Source: Sphingobacteriaceae bacterium
Lineage (GTDB): Bacteria; Bacteroidota; Bacteroidia; B-17B0; Aurantibacillaceae
Reading direction: 5' to 3'
Length of the DNA: 7,105 bases
Assembly: GCA_023251695.1 (NCBI GenBank)
Contig: JAHEYE010000177.1
Coordinates: forward strand, 1-7,105
Below the pieces are notes generated by a model. That model was given only the letters and a program-made list of their open reading frames with translations, was not told where the DNA came from and searched no databases. Below, piece by piece: positions 1-5,646 of this stretch (positions within the stretch are counted from its first letter, which is position 1; each line of letters starts with the position of its first letter). A program made the translations under genes and the position numbers.

Positions 1-615
1 GGCTTCAAAAATCACTTCAATTCGTATTTCATTTTCCTGATGAAGTTTTCCTTTCTCCCCAACAAAAGGGTCTGAGTTTTCATTCCCTTTAAAAGTGCCT
101 GTGCCTGAAATATTAAAACTACAATTATCGTAATTGCCTATATTTCCGGCACCGGCTTCAAATAAAGCAGCACGCACTTTTTCGTGTTGCGCAACAGGAA
201 CATAAGTGACTAATTTTTTGAGTAATTGTTTTTTTGGAGAAAGAATTTTGAGATTAGTCAGCCCTAATTTCTCAGCTATTTTTGCATTTACGCCGTTTTT
301 TACATTGTCTAAATTAGTGTGACAAGCATAAATGGCAATATTGTTCTGTATGGCTTTAATCACAACACGCTCCACATAATTGTTTCCCGTTAAACGTTTC
401 AGTCCAACGAAAATAATAGGGTGGTGGGCAATAATTAAATTACATTTTAATTTTATGGCTTCTTCAATCACGCTTTCAATGCAATCGAGGCTCAGTAAAA
501 CACCTTTCACTTCCGCGTTTTTATCTCCCACCAATAAACCGCTGTTATCATAACTTTCCTGATAAGCAGTCGGCGCAAATTTTTCTATTTCTGAAATAAC
601 ATCTTTAATAAGCAT
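1..615 (-). CDS. Nif3-like dinuclear metal-centre protein, N-terminal part (partial at window edge)
   Basis: This is the N-terminal 205 codons of a Nif3/YbgI-family protein whose C-terminal part lies beyond the left edge. Visible family marks are SYDNSGLLVGD (residues 21-31), the metal-ligand motif AHHP (63-66) and HTNLD (99-103); these His and Asp residues match the two-metal site of E. coli YbgI. From about residue 125 the sequence enters the PII/CutA-like insert seen in longer family members, with GAGNIGNYDNCSF at 155-167. The last metal ligands, a His and a Glu near the C-terminus, are outside the window. The ATG at 615-613 is the first in-frame start after the upstream terminator and gives a typical family N-terminus. 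No Shine-Dalgarno is visible. Family function is poorly defined; hydrolase and metal-handling roles have been proposed. Family assignment is confident, biochemical role is not. Confidence 0.93.
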   Translation of the reverse strand, partial: MLIKDVISEIEKFAPTAYQESYDNSGLLVGDKNAEVKGVLLSLDCIESVIEEAIKLKCNLIIAHHPIIFVGLKRLTGNNYVERVVIKAIQNNIAIYACHTNLDNVKNGVNAKIAEKLGLTNLKILSPKKQLLKKLVTYVPVAQHEKVRAALFEAGAGNIGNYDNCSFNISGTGTFKGNENSDPFVGEKGKLHQENEIRIEVIFEA

Positions 616-627
616 AAGCAAATAAAC

Positions 628-656
628 AAAAAAAAGGGGCTGAAAATTCAACCCCT
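628..656 (-). terminator. Rho-independent terminator of the exported-protein gene
   Basis: Read on the minus strand, an 8-bp stem (649-656 paired with 635-642) has four G-C pairs at its base, one G-U wobble and a six-base loop, and is followed by eight T residues (635-628). On the plus strand the wobble becomes a C/A mismatch, so the structure favours minus-strand termination. It begins about 20 bases after the stop codon at 677 and its T tract ends about 12 bases before the nif3-like ATG. It should therefore insulate, or attenuate, expression between the two genes. Confidence 0.85.
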
Positions 657-676
657 CAAAATTTTATATTTTGGTT

Positions 677-1303
677 TTATTTTTTCCAGCTGTTAAATGT
701 TCCGCTGCCCAAATCTTTAATAATCGCTTTAACCGCACCCGCCCAATAATTACGCATGCCAACACCTCTTGCGGCACCGGTCATTTTTTCGCAAATCAAA
801 ATCTTTTTGCTGGCAATATCGAAGAAAGTAACGTAAACATCTGCTACCTGTGCGCTTTTGTTAAAGTTTTCTACAACGAACGCTAAACCAATTCCTTCTT
901 TCTTATCAGCGGAAGAATATTTTTTTACCATACCATCAATCGCCGACCTTTCTATTTTTCCCGGATTCAAATTCATGCATTTATCGGGATCCATTTTAGT
1001 ATTTAATGAATTAATGGAAGCAATATCATAAAAAACGCTCTCTTTACTTAATGCTTTCTTAAAATCAAAATTTTGTTGTTCGGTTGCAACAAGGTTATTC
1101 CACTGTGCACACCATTTATTCTTCATATCACCACCGGTAGCAGGCATAGCACCCATGCCTTGGTCAAACTGACCAACAAATGTAGCTTTGGTAAAATCCA
1201 TACCGAACCATACAATTTCTGTTGCCGAAAATACTTTCGATACATCTTGTGCTTTTAGAACAACGCTGCCGATTAAAAGCAGACTTAGCATTATTTTTTT
1301 CAT
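677..1303 (-). CDS. Uncharacterised exported protein, 208 aa
   Basis: I do not recognise a named family. The protein starts with a classical signal peptide: MKK, a hydrophobic stretch at residues 4-16, and a likely cleavage after LKA (about 16-18), leaving a mature protein of about 190 residues. There is no lipobox Cys, so a soluble periplasmic or secreted location is inferred. The mature part is mixed alpha/beta, with three Cys (65, 109, 171) and a conserved-looking C-terminal block: VYVTFFDIASKKIL (157-170), then EKMTGAARGVGMRNYWAGA (172-190). An in-frame start 12 codons upstream (1339) is rejected because the promoter -7 element at 1335-1328 would then lie inside the coding region and the signal peptide would be displaced. 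The gene appears monocistronic, with its own promoter and terminator. Confidence 0.85.
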   Translation of the reverse strand: MKKIMLSLLLIGSVVLKAQDVSKVFSATEIVWFGMDFTKATFVGQFDQGMGAMPATGGDMKNKWCAQWNNLVATEQQNFDFKKALSKESVFYDIASINSLNTKMDPDKCMNLNPGKIERSAIDGMVKKYSSADKKEGIGLAFVVENFNKSAQVADVYVTFFDIASKKILICEKMTGAARGVGMRNYWAGAVKAIIKDLGSGTFNSWKK

Positions 1304-1327
1304 TTCAAGTTTTTTTAAATTATGTCT

Positions 1328-1356
1328 CAAAATTATCAAATCATTGGCAAATGCAA
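1328..1356 (-). promoter_or_regulatory. Bacteroidota-type promoter for the exported-protein gene
   Basis: On the minus strand TAATTTTG (1335-1328) is a perfect match to the Bacteroidota -7 consensus TAnnTTTG. A TTG -33 element lies at 1356-1354, separated by 18 bases, within the usual range. The expected transcription start near 1322 gives a leader of roughly 20 bases before the ATG at 1303. This supports the shorter start for that gene. Confidence 0.72.
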
Positions 1357-1388
1357 AAAATTTAAGAAGGAATTAACTTTTTTTTGAT

Positions 1389-2510
1389 TTGATTATCTCG
1401 AAAAAAAAGGTCATATTTAAAATTTTGAAAGAGTTTAGTAAAATACCGTTTTTACCTCTCGCATTGGTTTTTGGTTTTGTAACTTTTTTGCGGAACCGCC
1501 TCTACGATTTAGGCTTTATTAAGTCGTACAACCCCCTAAAACACACCATTTGCGTCGGAAATTTATCGGTAGGCGGAAGCGGCAAAACACCTCATGTCGA
1601 GTATTTAATTAATTTACTGAAGGCCGAATTCAGTCTGGCCACGCTTAGCAGAGGCTACAAACGAAAAACAAAGGGCTATATTATTGCAGATAGCCATAGT
1701 ACAGCTGAAGATATAGGTGATGAGCCTTTGCTTTATAAAACCAAATACCCAAATCTTACCGTTTGTGTTGAAGTAAACAGGGTGAAGGGCGTAAAAAAAC
1801 TGACGGTGCATGAGCCATCGCCACAGCTTATCATTTTAGATGATGCTTTTCAGCACCGCCCCATCAAATGCGGTTTAAATATTGTAGTGAGCGAATATGA
1901 TAATTTGTATTACAACGATTCATTAATGCCGGTAGGCCGCTTGCGTGAAAGCAAATCGGGTATGCGCCGCGCCGATATTATTGTAGTCAGCAAAACACCC
2001 GAAAAAACAACACCTGTTGAAATACGGAATGTTTTAAAAGATATAAAACCCTTGCCGCATCAGTATGTTTTTTTCAGCTATCTTAAGTACGGTGATATTT
2101 ATGCAATTAATAATCCCAACGAAAAATTGAGTACACTTAATGATTTATTCCGTTTCCGGTTAATTGTGTTTACAGGGATTGCCAATCCTGTGCCAATGAT
2201 TACTTATTTAAAAGAATATTCGGCGGGTGTAAGTCATTTGCCATTCGACGACCATCACCAATATACGGTTGCGGATATTGCCAATATTCAGAAATATTAC
2301 GAGACTTTTGAAGGCGGTAATAAGCTGATGGTAACAACCGAAAAAGATTTAATGCGACTGAAATTGCCCGAAATTTGGGCAATTGCGCAAAGAATGAATA
2401 TTTTTGTGCTTCCTGTTGAAGTTACATTTAAAGATAAAGCAGAAGAGTTTAACGAGATAATATTAAAATATGTTAGAACAAATAGAATTTACCACCAAAA
2501 GTATACGTGA
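1389..2510 (+). CDS. lpxK: Tetraacyldisaccharide 4'-kinase (lipid A 4'-kinase)
   Basis: LpxK transfers a phosphate from ATP to the 4' position of the lipid A disaccharide precursor at the inner membrane, the sixth step of the Raetz pathway. Numbering from the TTG at 1389: a hydrophobic N-terminal membrane-associating helix (about 20-35) followed by RNRLYDLG, the P-loop VGGSGKTPH (61-69), the Walker B-like DDAFQHR (151-157), the family motif FDDHHQYT (286-293) and TTEKDLMRL (316-324). Length (up to 373 aa) is normal. No ATG start is available. The longest frame opens with TTG at 1389; TTG at 1425 (residue 13) would give a family-like N-terminus and cannot be excluded. A purine-rich AGAAGG lies at 1365-1370, too far from either for a standard ribosome site. 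The 3' end overlaps the phosphorylase gene by 41 bases, so the two are presumably co-transcribed. Confidence 0.95.
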   Translation: MIISKKKVIFKILKEFSKIPFLPLALVFGFVTFLRNRLYDLGFIKSYNPLKHTICVGNLSVGGSGKTPHVEYLINLLKAEFSLATLSRGYKRKTKGYIIADSHSTAEDIGDEPLLYKTKYPNLTVCVEVNRVKGVKKLTVHEPSPQLIILDDAFQHRPIKCGLNIVVSEYDNLYYNDSLMPVGRLRESKSGMRRADIIVVSKTPEKTTPVEIRNVLKDIKPLPHQYVFFSYLKYGDIYAINNPNEKLSTLNDLFRFRLIVFTGIANPVPMITYLKEYSAGVSHLPFDDHHQYTVADIANIQKYYETFEGGNKLMVTTEKDLMRLKLPEIWAIAQRMNIFVLPVEVTFKDKAEEFNEIILKYVRTNRIYHQKYT

Positions 2511-3285
2511 GAAAACGAAAAACTTTAGTCCTGAGGTCGGGATTATTTTAGGAACAGGACTTGGTGGCTTAGTAAAAGAAATTACAGTTGAATATGTTTT
2601 GTCGTACGAAAGCATTCCTAATTTTCCTGTTTCAACAGTTGAAGGCCACAGTGGCAAATTAATTTTCGGAAACCTTGGAGGGAAAAATGTTGTGGCTATG
2701 CAAGGTCGTTTTCATTTTTATGAGGGTTATACCATGCATCAGGTAACTTTTCCTGTTCGCGTCATGAAATCGCTTGGTGTAAAAACAATTTGCGTGAGCA
2801 ATGCCGCCGGTGGAATGAATCCGGATTTTGAAGTAGGGGAGTTGATGATTATTAACGATCATATTAATTTATTTCCAACAAATCCTTTAATAGGTAAAAA
2901 CATAAATGAACTGGGTCCGCGTTTCCCGGATATGAGTGAAGCCTACAATAAAAAATTAGTTGATTTGGCATTATCCATCGCAAAAGAAAAAAACATTAAA
3001 GTGAGTACGGGAGTTTATGCAGGCTTAAGCGGCCCATGTTTTGAAACACCTGCTGAATACCGTTATTTGTGGCGCATTGGTGCAGACGTTGTTGGTATGA
3101 GTACCGTTCCGGAAGTAATTGTAGCACGACATGCAGGCTTAAATGTTTTCGGTATTAGTATTGTCACCGATTTAGGTGTTGAAGGAAAAGTGTTTAATGT
3201 AACACACGAAGAAGTTCAGGCTGTTGCGAACCGGCAAGAACCGAAAATGACTTTACTGATGAAAGAATTGATTTCCAGAATTTAG
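2470..3285 (+). CDS. Purine nucleoside phosphorylase, trimeric (PNP I) type
   Basis: This cytoplasmic purine-salvage enzyme cleaves purine (deoxy)nucleosides with phosphate to free base and (deoxy)ribose 1-phosphate. The 271-residue length fits the trimeric class. Motifs in order: the phosphate loop LGTGLGGL (27-34), STVEGHSGK (55-63), MQGRFHFYEGY (77-87), SNAAGGMNP (110-118), DHINLFPTNP (130-139), GPCFETPAE (188-196) and GMSTVPEVIVARH (209-221). By alignment with human PNP, R80, H82, Y84, E196, M210, S211 and H246 fill the expected active-site places. The residue matching human Asn243 is Asp234, discussed as a finding. The ATG at 2470 lies inside lpxK in another frame but gives the normal family N-terminus. 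No Shine-Dalgarno is visible, so translation may be coupled to lpxK. The gene ends tail-to-tail with the next one. The symbol is left blank because punA/deoD use varies. Confidence 0.95.
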   Translation: MLEQIEFTTKSIREKTKNFSPEVGIILGTGLGGLVKEITVEYVLSYESIPNFPVSTVEGHSGKLIFGNLGGKNVVAMQGRFHFYEGYTMHQVTFPVRVMKSLGVKTICVSNAAGGMNPDFEVGELMIINDHINLFPTNPLIGKNINELGPRFPDMSEAYNKKLVDLALSIAKEKNIKVSTGVYAGLSGPCFETPAEYRYLWRIGADVVGMSTVPEVIVARHAGLNVFGISIVTDLGVEGKVFNVTHEEVQAVANRQEPKMTLLMKELISRI

Positions 3286-3653
3286 ACAGCTTTCTTTTTT
3301 GACTGTTTAAAATAATATACGCTTACTGATATCATTCCGAATACAAAAGGAATTCCTGCATAATCTTTGTATTGAACAAAACCAAAAAACTCGGAGCACA
3401 TCCAATAAGAGTTAGCGGTAATCCAAAAACAAATAGCTAGATTAATATAAAATTCATTATAACCTTTTGATCTCATTAAAATATAAAGAGCAGTTAGTAT
3501 AGTAGGAATAACCATAGTTACACCCATCCAACGCCATTCTAACATCCAGCATGTATCTTTCAAAAGCCAGAGTGGAATATGCATATTCTCCCAATATCTT
3601 GTATCGGGCAATCCCTGCCAAGTACTTTCGGATATATTCTTTTTATCTGACAT
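3282..3653 (-). CDS. Small membrane protein of unknown function, about 123 aa, three predicted helices
   Basis: I do not recognise a named family. Numbering from the ATG at 3653, a polar N-terminus (about 1-25) is followed by a Trp-rich segment, HIPLWLLKDTCWMLEWRWMG (about 25-44). Three hydrophobic segments follow at about residues 44-60, 68-88 and 95-115, and the tail KQSKKKAV is basic. The strong positive charge at the C-terminus suggests that end faces the cytoplasm. A TTG four codons upstream (3665) is possible, but the ATG is preferred. No close TAnnTTTG element is present; the nearest match is imperfect. The stop codon overlaps that of the phosphorylase gene by three bases (shared region 3282-3285), so the two transcripts must be convergent and at least partly antisense. 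Base composition and protein quality support a real gene. Confidence 0.8.
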   Translation of the reverse strand: MSDKKNISESTWQGLPDTRYWENMHIPLWLLKDTCWMLEWRWMGVTMVIPTILTALYILMRSKGYNEFYINLAICFWITANSYWMCSEFFGFVQYKDYAGIPFVFGMISVSVYYFKQSKKKAV

Positions 3654-3703
3654 ATTCAGGTACAAATGAATACATTTTTTACGTTTTAAAAAAGCTTATC
3701 TTT

Positions 3704-3788
3704 ATCCAGTCGGACAAAAATTGGAATTAAGTCTCTCTTTTTTTTAATTTATAAGACAATTTGCAAAAAGAATTAAGTCCAACTGGAT
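3704..3788. repeat. Inverted repeat with nested repeats in the leader of the sigma-factor cluster
   Basis: Arms ATCCAGTCGGAC (3704-3715) and GTCCAACTGGAT (3777-3788) are inverted with 11 of 12 positions complementary; the odd pair is C/A on the plus strand and G-U on the minus strand. Inside the 61-base interval a second, weaker inverted pair occurs (AAATTG at 3718-3723 and CAATTT at 3757-3762). The decamer GAATTAAGTC occurs twice in direct orientation, at 3724-3733 and 3770-3779, 46 bases apart. The structure lies 33 bases before the sigma-factor start. It could be an operator, an RNA leader structure or the remnant of a small mobile repeat; the sequence alone does not decide. Confidence 0.55.
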
Positions 3789-3821
3789 TAAACCTTTATT
3801 AAAACAGAAGTCTAAATATTA

Positions 3822-4370
3822 GTGGCACACTTGTCGGATGAGGAAATATTAAAAATGTATAAGGAGGAAAGCTCCCGGAACATGGCCCTGCACCACCTTA
3901 TCGAAAAGTATCAGCAAAAATTATACTGGCAAATCCGTAAAATCGTTATCGACCATGATGATGCCGATGACGTGATGCAAAACACATTTATTAAAGTGTG
4001 GAAAGGGCTTGAGAATTTTAAGGCAGAGTCCCAATTATTTACCTGGCTTTATAGAATTGCCACTAACGAATCGCTTACTTTTTTAAGACAGAAACAAAAA
4101 CAAAACACAACTTCTTTGCATCCTATTGAATATCAATTAAGTAAGTCTTTGGAAAGTGACGTTTATTTTGTTGGGGATGATATTCAAAAGAAGCTTCAAC
4201 AGGCTATTTTGACTCTTCCTGAGAAACAAAGGATAGTTTTTAATATGAGGTATTATGATGAAATGCCCTATGAAGAGATGAGTGGGGTGCTTGAAACCTC
4301 AGTCGGAGCTTTGAAAGCCTCTTATCACCATGCTGCAAAAAAGATAGAAGATTTTTTAACTGCAGATTAA
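3822..4370 (+). CDS. ECF-type RNA polymerase sigma factor (sigma-70 family)
   Basis: This is a 182-residue extracytoplasmic-function sigma factor with only regions 2 and 4, which directs RNA polymerase to a dedicated promoter set. Region 2 covers about residues 25-90: HDDADDVMQNTFIKVW (45-60) is the core-binding region 2.2, and FTWLYRIATNESLTFLRQ (73-90) covers 2.3/2.4, including the FTWLYRIA signature. A linker (91-120) leads to region 4 (about 121-178), with LTLPEKQRIVF (130-140) and the helix-turn-helix YEEMSGVLETSVGALKASYHHA (150-171). The start is GTG at 3822; an in-frame stop lies just upstream and TTG at 3831 is the only close alternative, so no ATG is available. No Shine-Dalgarno or exact TAnnTTTG is found upstream. 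It is the first gene of a tight cluster with a membrane anti-sigma candidate, which suggests autoregulation by envelope signals (inference). Confidence 0.95.
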   Translation: MAHLSDEEILKMYKEESSRNMALHHLIEKYQQKLYWQIRKIVIDHDDADDVMQNTFIKVWKGLENFKAESQLFTWLYRIATNESLTFLRQKQKQNTTSLHPIEYQLSKSLESDVYFVGDDIQKKLQQAILTLPEKQRIVFNMRYYDEMPYEEMSGVLETSVGALKASYHHAAKKIEDFLTAD

Positions 4371-4403
4371 ACCTAAAACGAATTATAGCGTCAAACCATA
4401 CGA

Positions 4404-5213
4404 ATGAGCAAGAACGAAGAAAATAATAACCCGGATAACAAGGAAAACAACCCGTTTTCGTTGCCTGAAGGCTATTTCGGCTCATTTGGTAAAAAGATGA
4501 TGTTGAAGATAGAATTGGCAGAAGAATTAAAGGAGTTTAAGATCTTATCATCAATAGATAAAAAGTTACCTTTTACTACACCTGATAATTATTTTGCTTC
4601 GGTTGAAGTTAAAACCGAACTATCAGCTTATCCAAAATTAACAGCGGTTAAAAAACAAAACGGATTTTCAACTCCTGAATTATATTTTGAAACTTCTGCA
4701 CAAGCCATTAAAACAAGAATTGAAATTACAGAAGAATTAAAAGCTTACCCTGCACTTTATTCAATAACAAAAGAAAATGTCTTTACGGCGCCACAAAATT
4801 ATTTTGAAGGATTAAGTCACCGCATGCGCGAAAATATTTTTGTGCCGGCTCAGGAAAGCGGTGTTACAAAAATCCTTCATCTCGTGTTTAACAAAAAAAC
4901 AGCTTATGCTTTGGCCGCCATGCTGGTGATTAGTTTTGGATTGTATTTCTATAACTCCGGTGAAGAAACAGTAACGGGCGATTGTAATACATTAGCTTGT
5001 CTGCAAAAGCAGGATATTGTGAAAGGCGATTATTTAAATACGCTTGATGAAGATGCTTTAATGGAGTCGGTGAATATTGAAAAACTAAGCAAAAGCCTTC
5101 AGGAGAATTTGAAACAAACTAAAAAAGAAAACGAAACACAATCGGATAAAAAGAATAACGAAGATTATGTTTTGGAAAACGTAGATGTTAACGATATAGT
5201 AGATGAAATTTAA
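4404..5213 (+). CDS. Putative anti-sigma factor: repeat-containing single-pass membrane protein, 269 aa
   Basis: No classical anti-sigma (zinc-finger or FecR) motif is seen; the role is inferred from position directly after the sigma gene (33-base gap) and from topology. The cytoplasmic part (1-165) is polar and carries four copies of F-x-x-P-x-x-Y-F at residues 18-25, 57-64, 88-95 and 127-134. One transmembrane helix spans about 167-183, preceded by KK and followed by an acidic segment, which predicts N-in topology. The periplasmic part (184-269) has a Cys pair, CNTLAC (194-199), and a highly charged Lys/Glu/Asn-rich tail ending in VDVNDIVDEI. The last 11 bases overlap the next gene. Single or double F-x-x-P-x-x-Y-F elements near the N-terminus are, as I recall, common in Bacteroidota proteins encoded beside ECF sigma genes; four copies is notable. 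Alternative: a scaffold or sensor protein rather than a direct sigma inhibitor. Confidence 0.8.
   Translation: MSKNEENNNPDNKENNPFSLPEGYFGSFGKKMMLKIELAEELKEFKILSSIDKKLPFTTPDNYFASVEVKTELSAYPKLTAVKKQNGFSTPELYFETSAQAIKTRIEITEELKAYPALYSITKENVFTAPQNYFEGLSHRMRENIFVPAQESGVTKILHLVFNKKTAYALAAMLVISFGLYFYNSGEETVTGDCNTLACLQKQDIVKGDYLNTLDEDALMESVNIEKLSKSLQENLKQTKKENETQSDKKNNEDYVLENVDVNDIVDEI
4452..4805 (+). repeat. Four coding repeats, F-x-x-P-x-x-Y-F units of 39/31/39 residues
   Basis: The units begin at residues 17, 56, 87 and 126 of the putative anti-sigma protein, with motif cores PFSLPEGYF, PFTTPDNYF, GFSTPELYF and VFTAPQNYF. Units 1 and 3 are 39 residues and share an amphipathic helix-like part: IELAEELKEF (36-45) matches IEITEELKAY (106-115). 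Unit 2 aligns with them if eight residues after the motif are removed. Unit 4 keeps the motif but merges into the juxtamembrane region. The stretch AGAAGAATTAAA recurs in units 1 and 3, so the DNA itself still shows similarity. Confidence 0.8.
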
Positions 5214-5643
5214 TCTTAAATATTTACTGGTGTTGTTAGTTGCATTGTTTGCAGCCAAAGCATCCTATGCGCAGCCGGGTAAGTCGGATAAGGTGGAGGC
5301 CCTGAAGGTTTCTTTCATTACCGAAAAAATAAACTTAACTACAACGGAGGCGCAAAGTTTCTGGCCTTTATATAACGAGTACAACGATAAAATAAAATTT
5401 GCACGTAAAGCTTTCCGTCAGCAATATGCCAATGTCACCGATTTTAAATCCGATAAAGAAGCAGATGATTATTTAAATGCCGAATTAAAGCTCCGCCAAA
5501 CCGAAGTGGATCTGCAAAAAGAATATTTCGATAAGTTCAAAAAAATACTTGGCTCCAAAAAAACCGGATTGCTGCGTAAAGCAGAAGAAGAATTTAAAAA
5601 AGAAGTTCTTAAAATATTTAAAGGTAACGGCAACGATTCTTAG
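5203..5643 (+). CDS. Periplasmic Spy/CpxP/CnrX-like helical protein, putative sensor of the ECF module
   Basis: The 146-residue precursor has a clear signal peptide: MKFNLK, a hydrophobic core at 7-18, and likely cleavage after SYA (21-23). The mature part is almost all helical and charged. ALKVSFITEKINLTTTEAQSFWPLYNEY is spread over residues 33-60; its core, LTTTEAQSFWPLYNEY, resembles the first helix of Spy/CpxP-type proteins, where an LTxxE/Q element is typical. A second long helical region runs from about 84 to 138, with FDKFKKILGSKKTGLLRKAEEEF at 109-131 as the counterpart helix. There is no Cys. Its start overlaps the preceding gene by 11 bases, so coupled translation is likely. Similar Bacteroidota proteins are, as I recall, annotated as sensors of ECF-type sigma factors. 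By analogy with CnrX, it may bind the periplasmic face of the membrane protein. The family resemblance is good; ligand and partner are unknown. Confidence 0.8.
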   Translation: MKFNLKYLLVLLVALFAAKASYAQPGKSDKVEALKVSFITEKINLTTTEAQSFWPLYNEYNDKIKFARKAFRQQYANVTDFKSDKEADDYLNAELKLRQTEVDLQKEYFDKFKKILGSKKTGLLRKAEEEFKKEVLKIFKGNGNDS

Positions 5644-5646
5644 AGT

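Noticed and set aside
671..886. Plus-strand open frame opposite the end of the exported-protein gene
   Set aside because: It is antisense to a gene with a signal peptide, promoter and terminator, and its peptide shows no family features.
1304..1339. Longer start for the exported protein, adding 12 residues before MKKIM
   Set aside because: The added part would hide the signal peptide, and the perfect -7 promoter element at 1335-1328 falls inside it.
1384..1391. TTGATTTG as the lpxK promoter -7 element
   Set aside because: One consensus base is wrong and no -33 TTG lies at the right distance; kept only as a hint about the start codon.
3286..3306. ACAG...CTGT around a T-rich stretch as a terminator after the phosphorylase gene
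   Set aside because: The stem is only four pairs and the T run lies in the loop, not after the stem; it is also coding sequence of the opposite gene.
3756..3763. ACAATTTG as the promoter of the sigma-factor cluster
   Set aside because: The TA of TAnnTTTG is missing and the nearest upstream TTG is about 32 bases away, beyond the normal spacing.
3704..3788. The inverted repeat as an intact small transposable element
   Set aside because: No clear target-site duplication flanks it and no second copy occurs in the window; kept only as one alternative.
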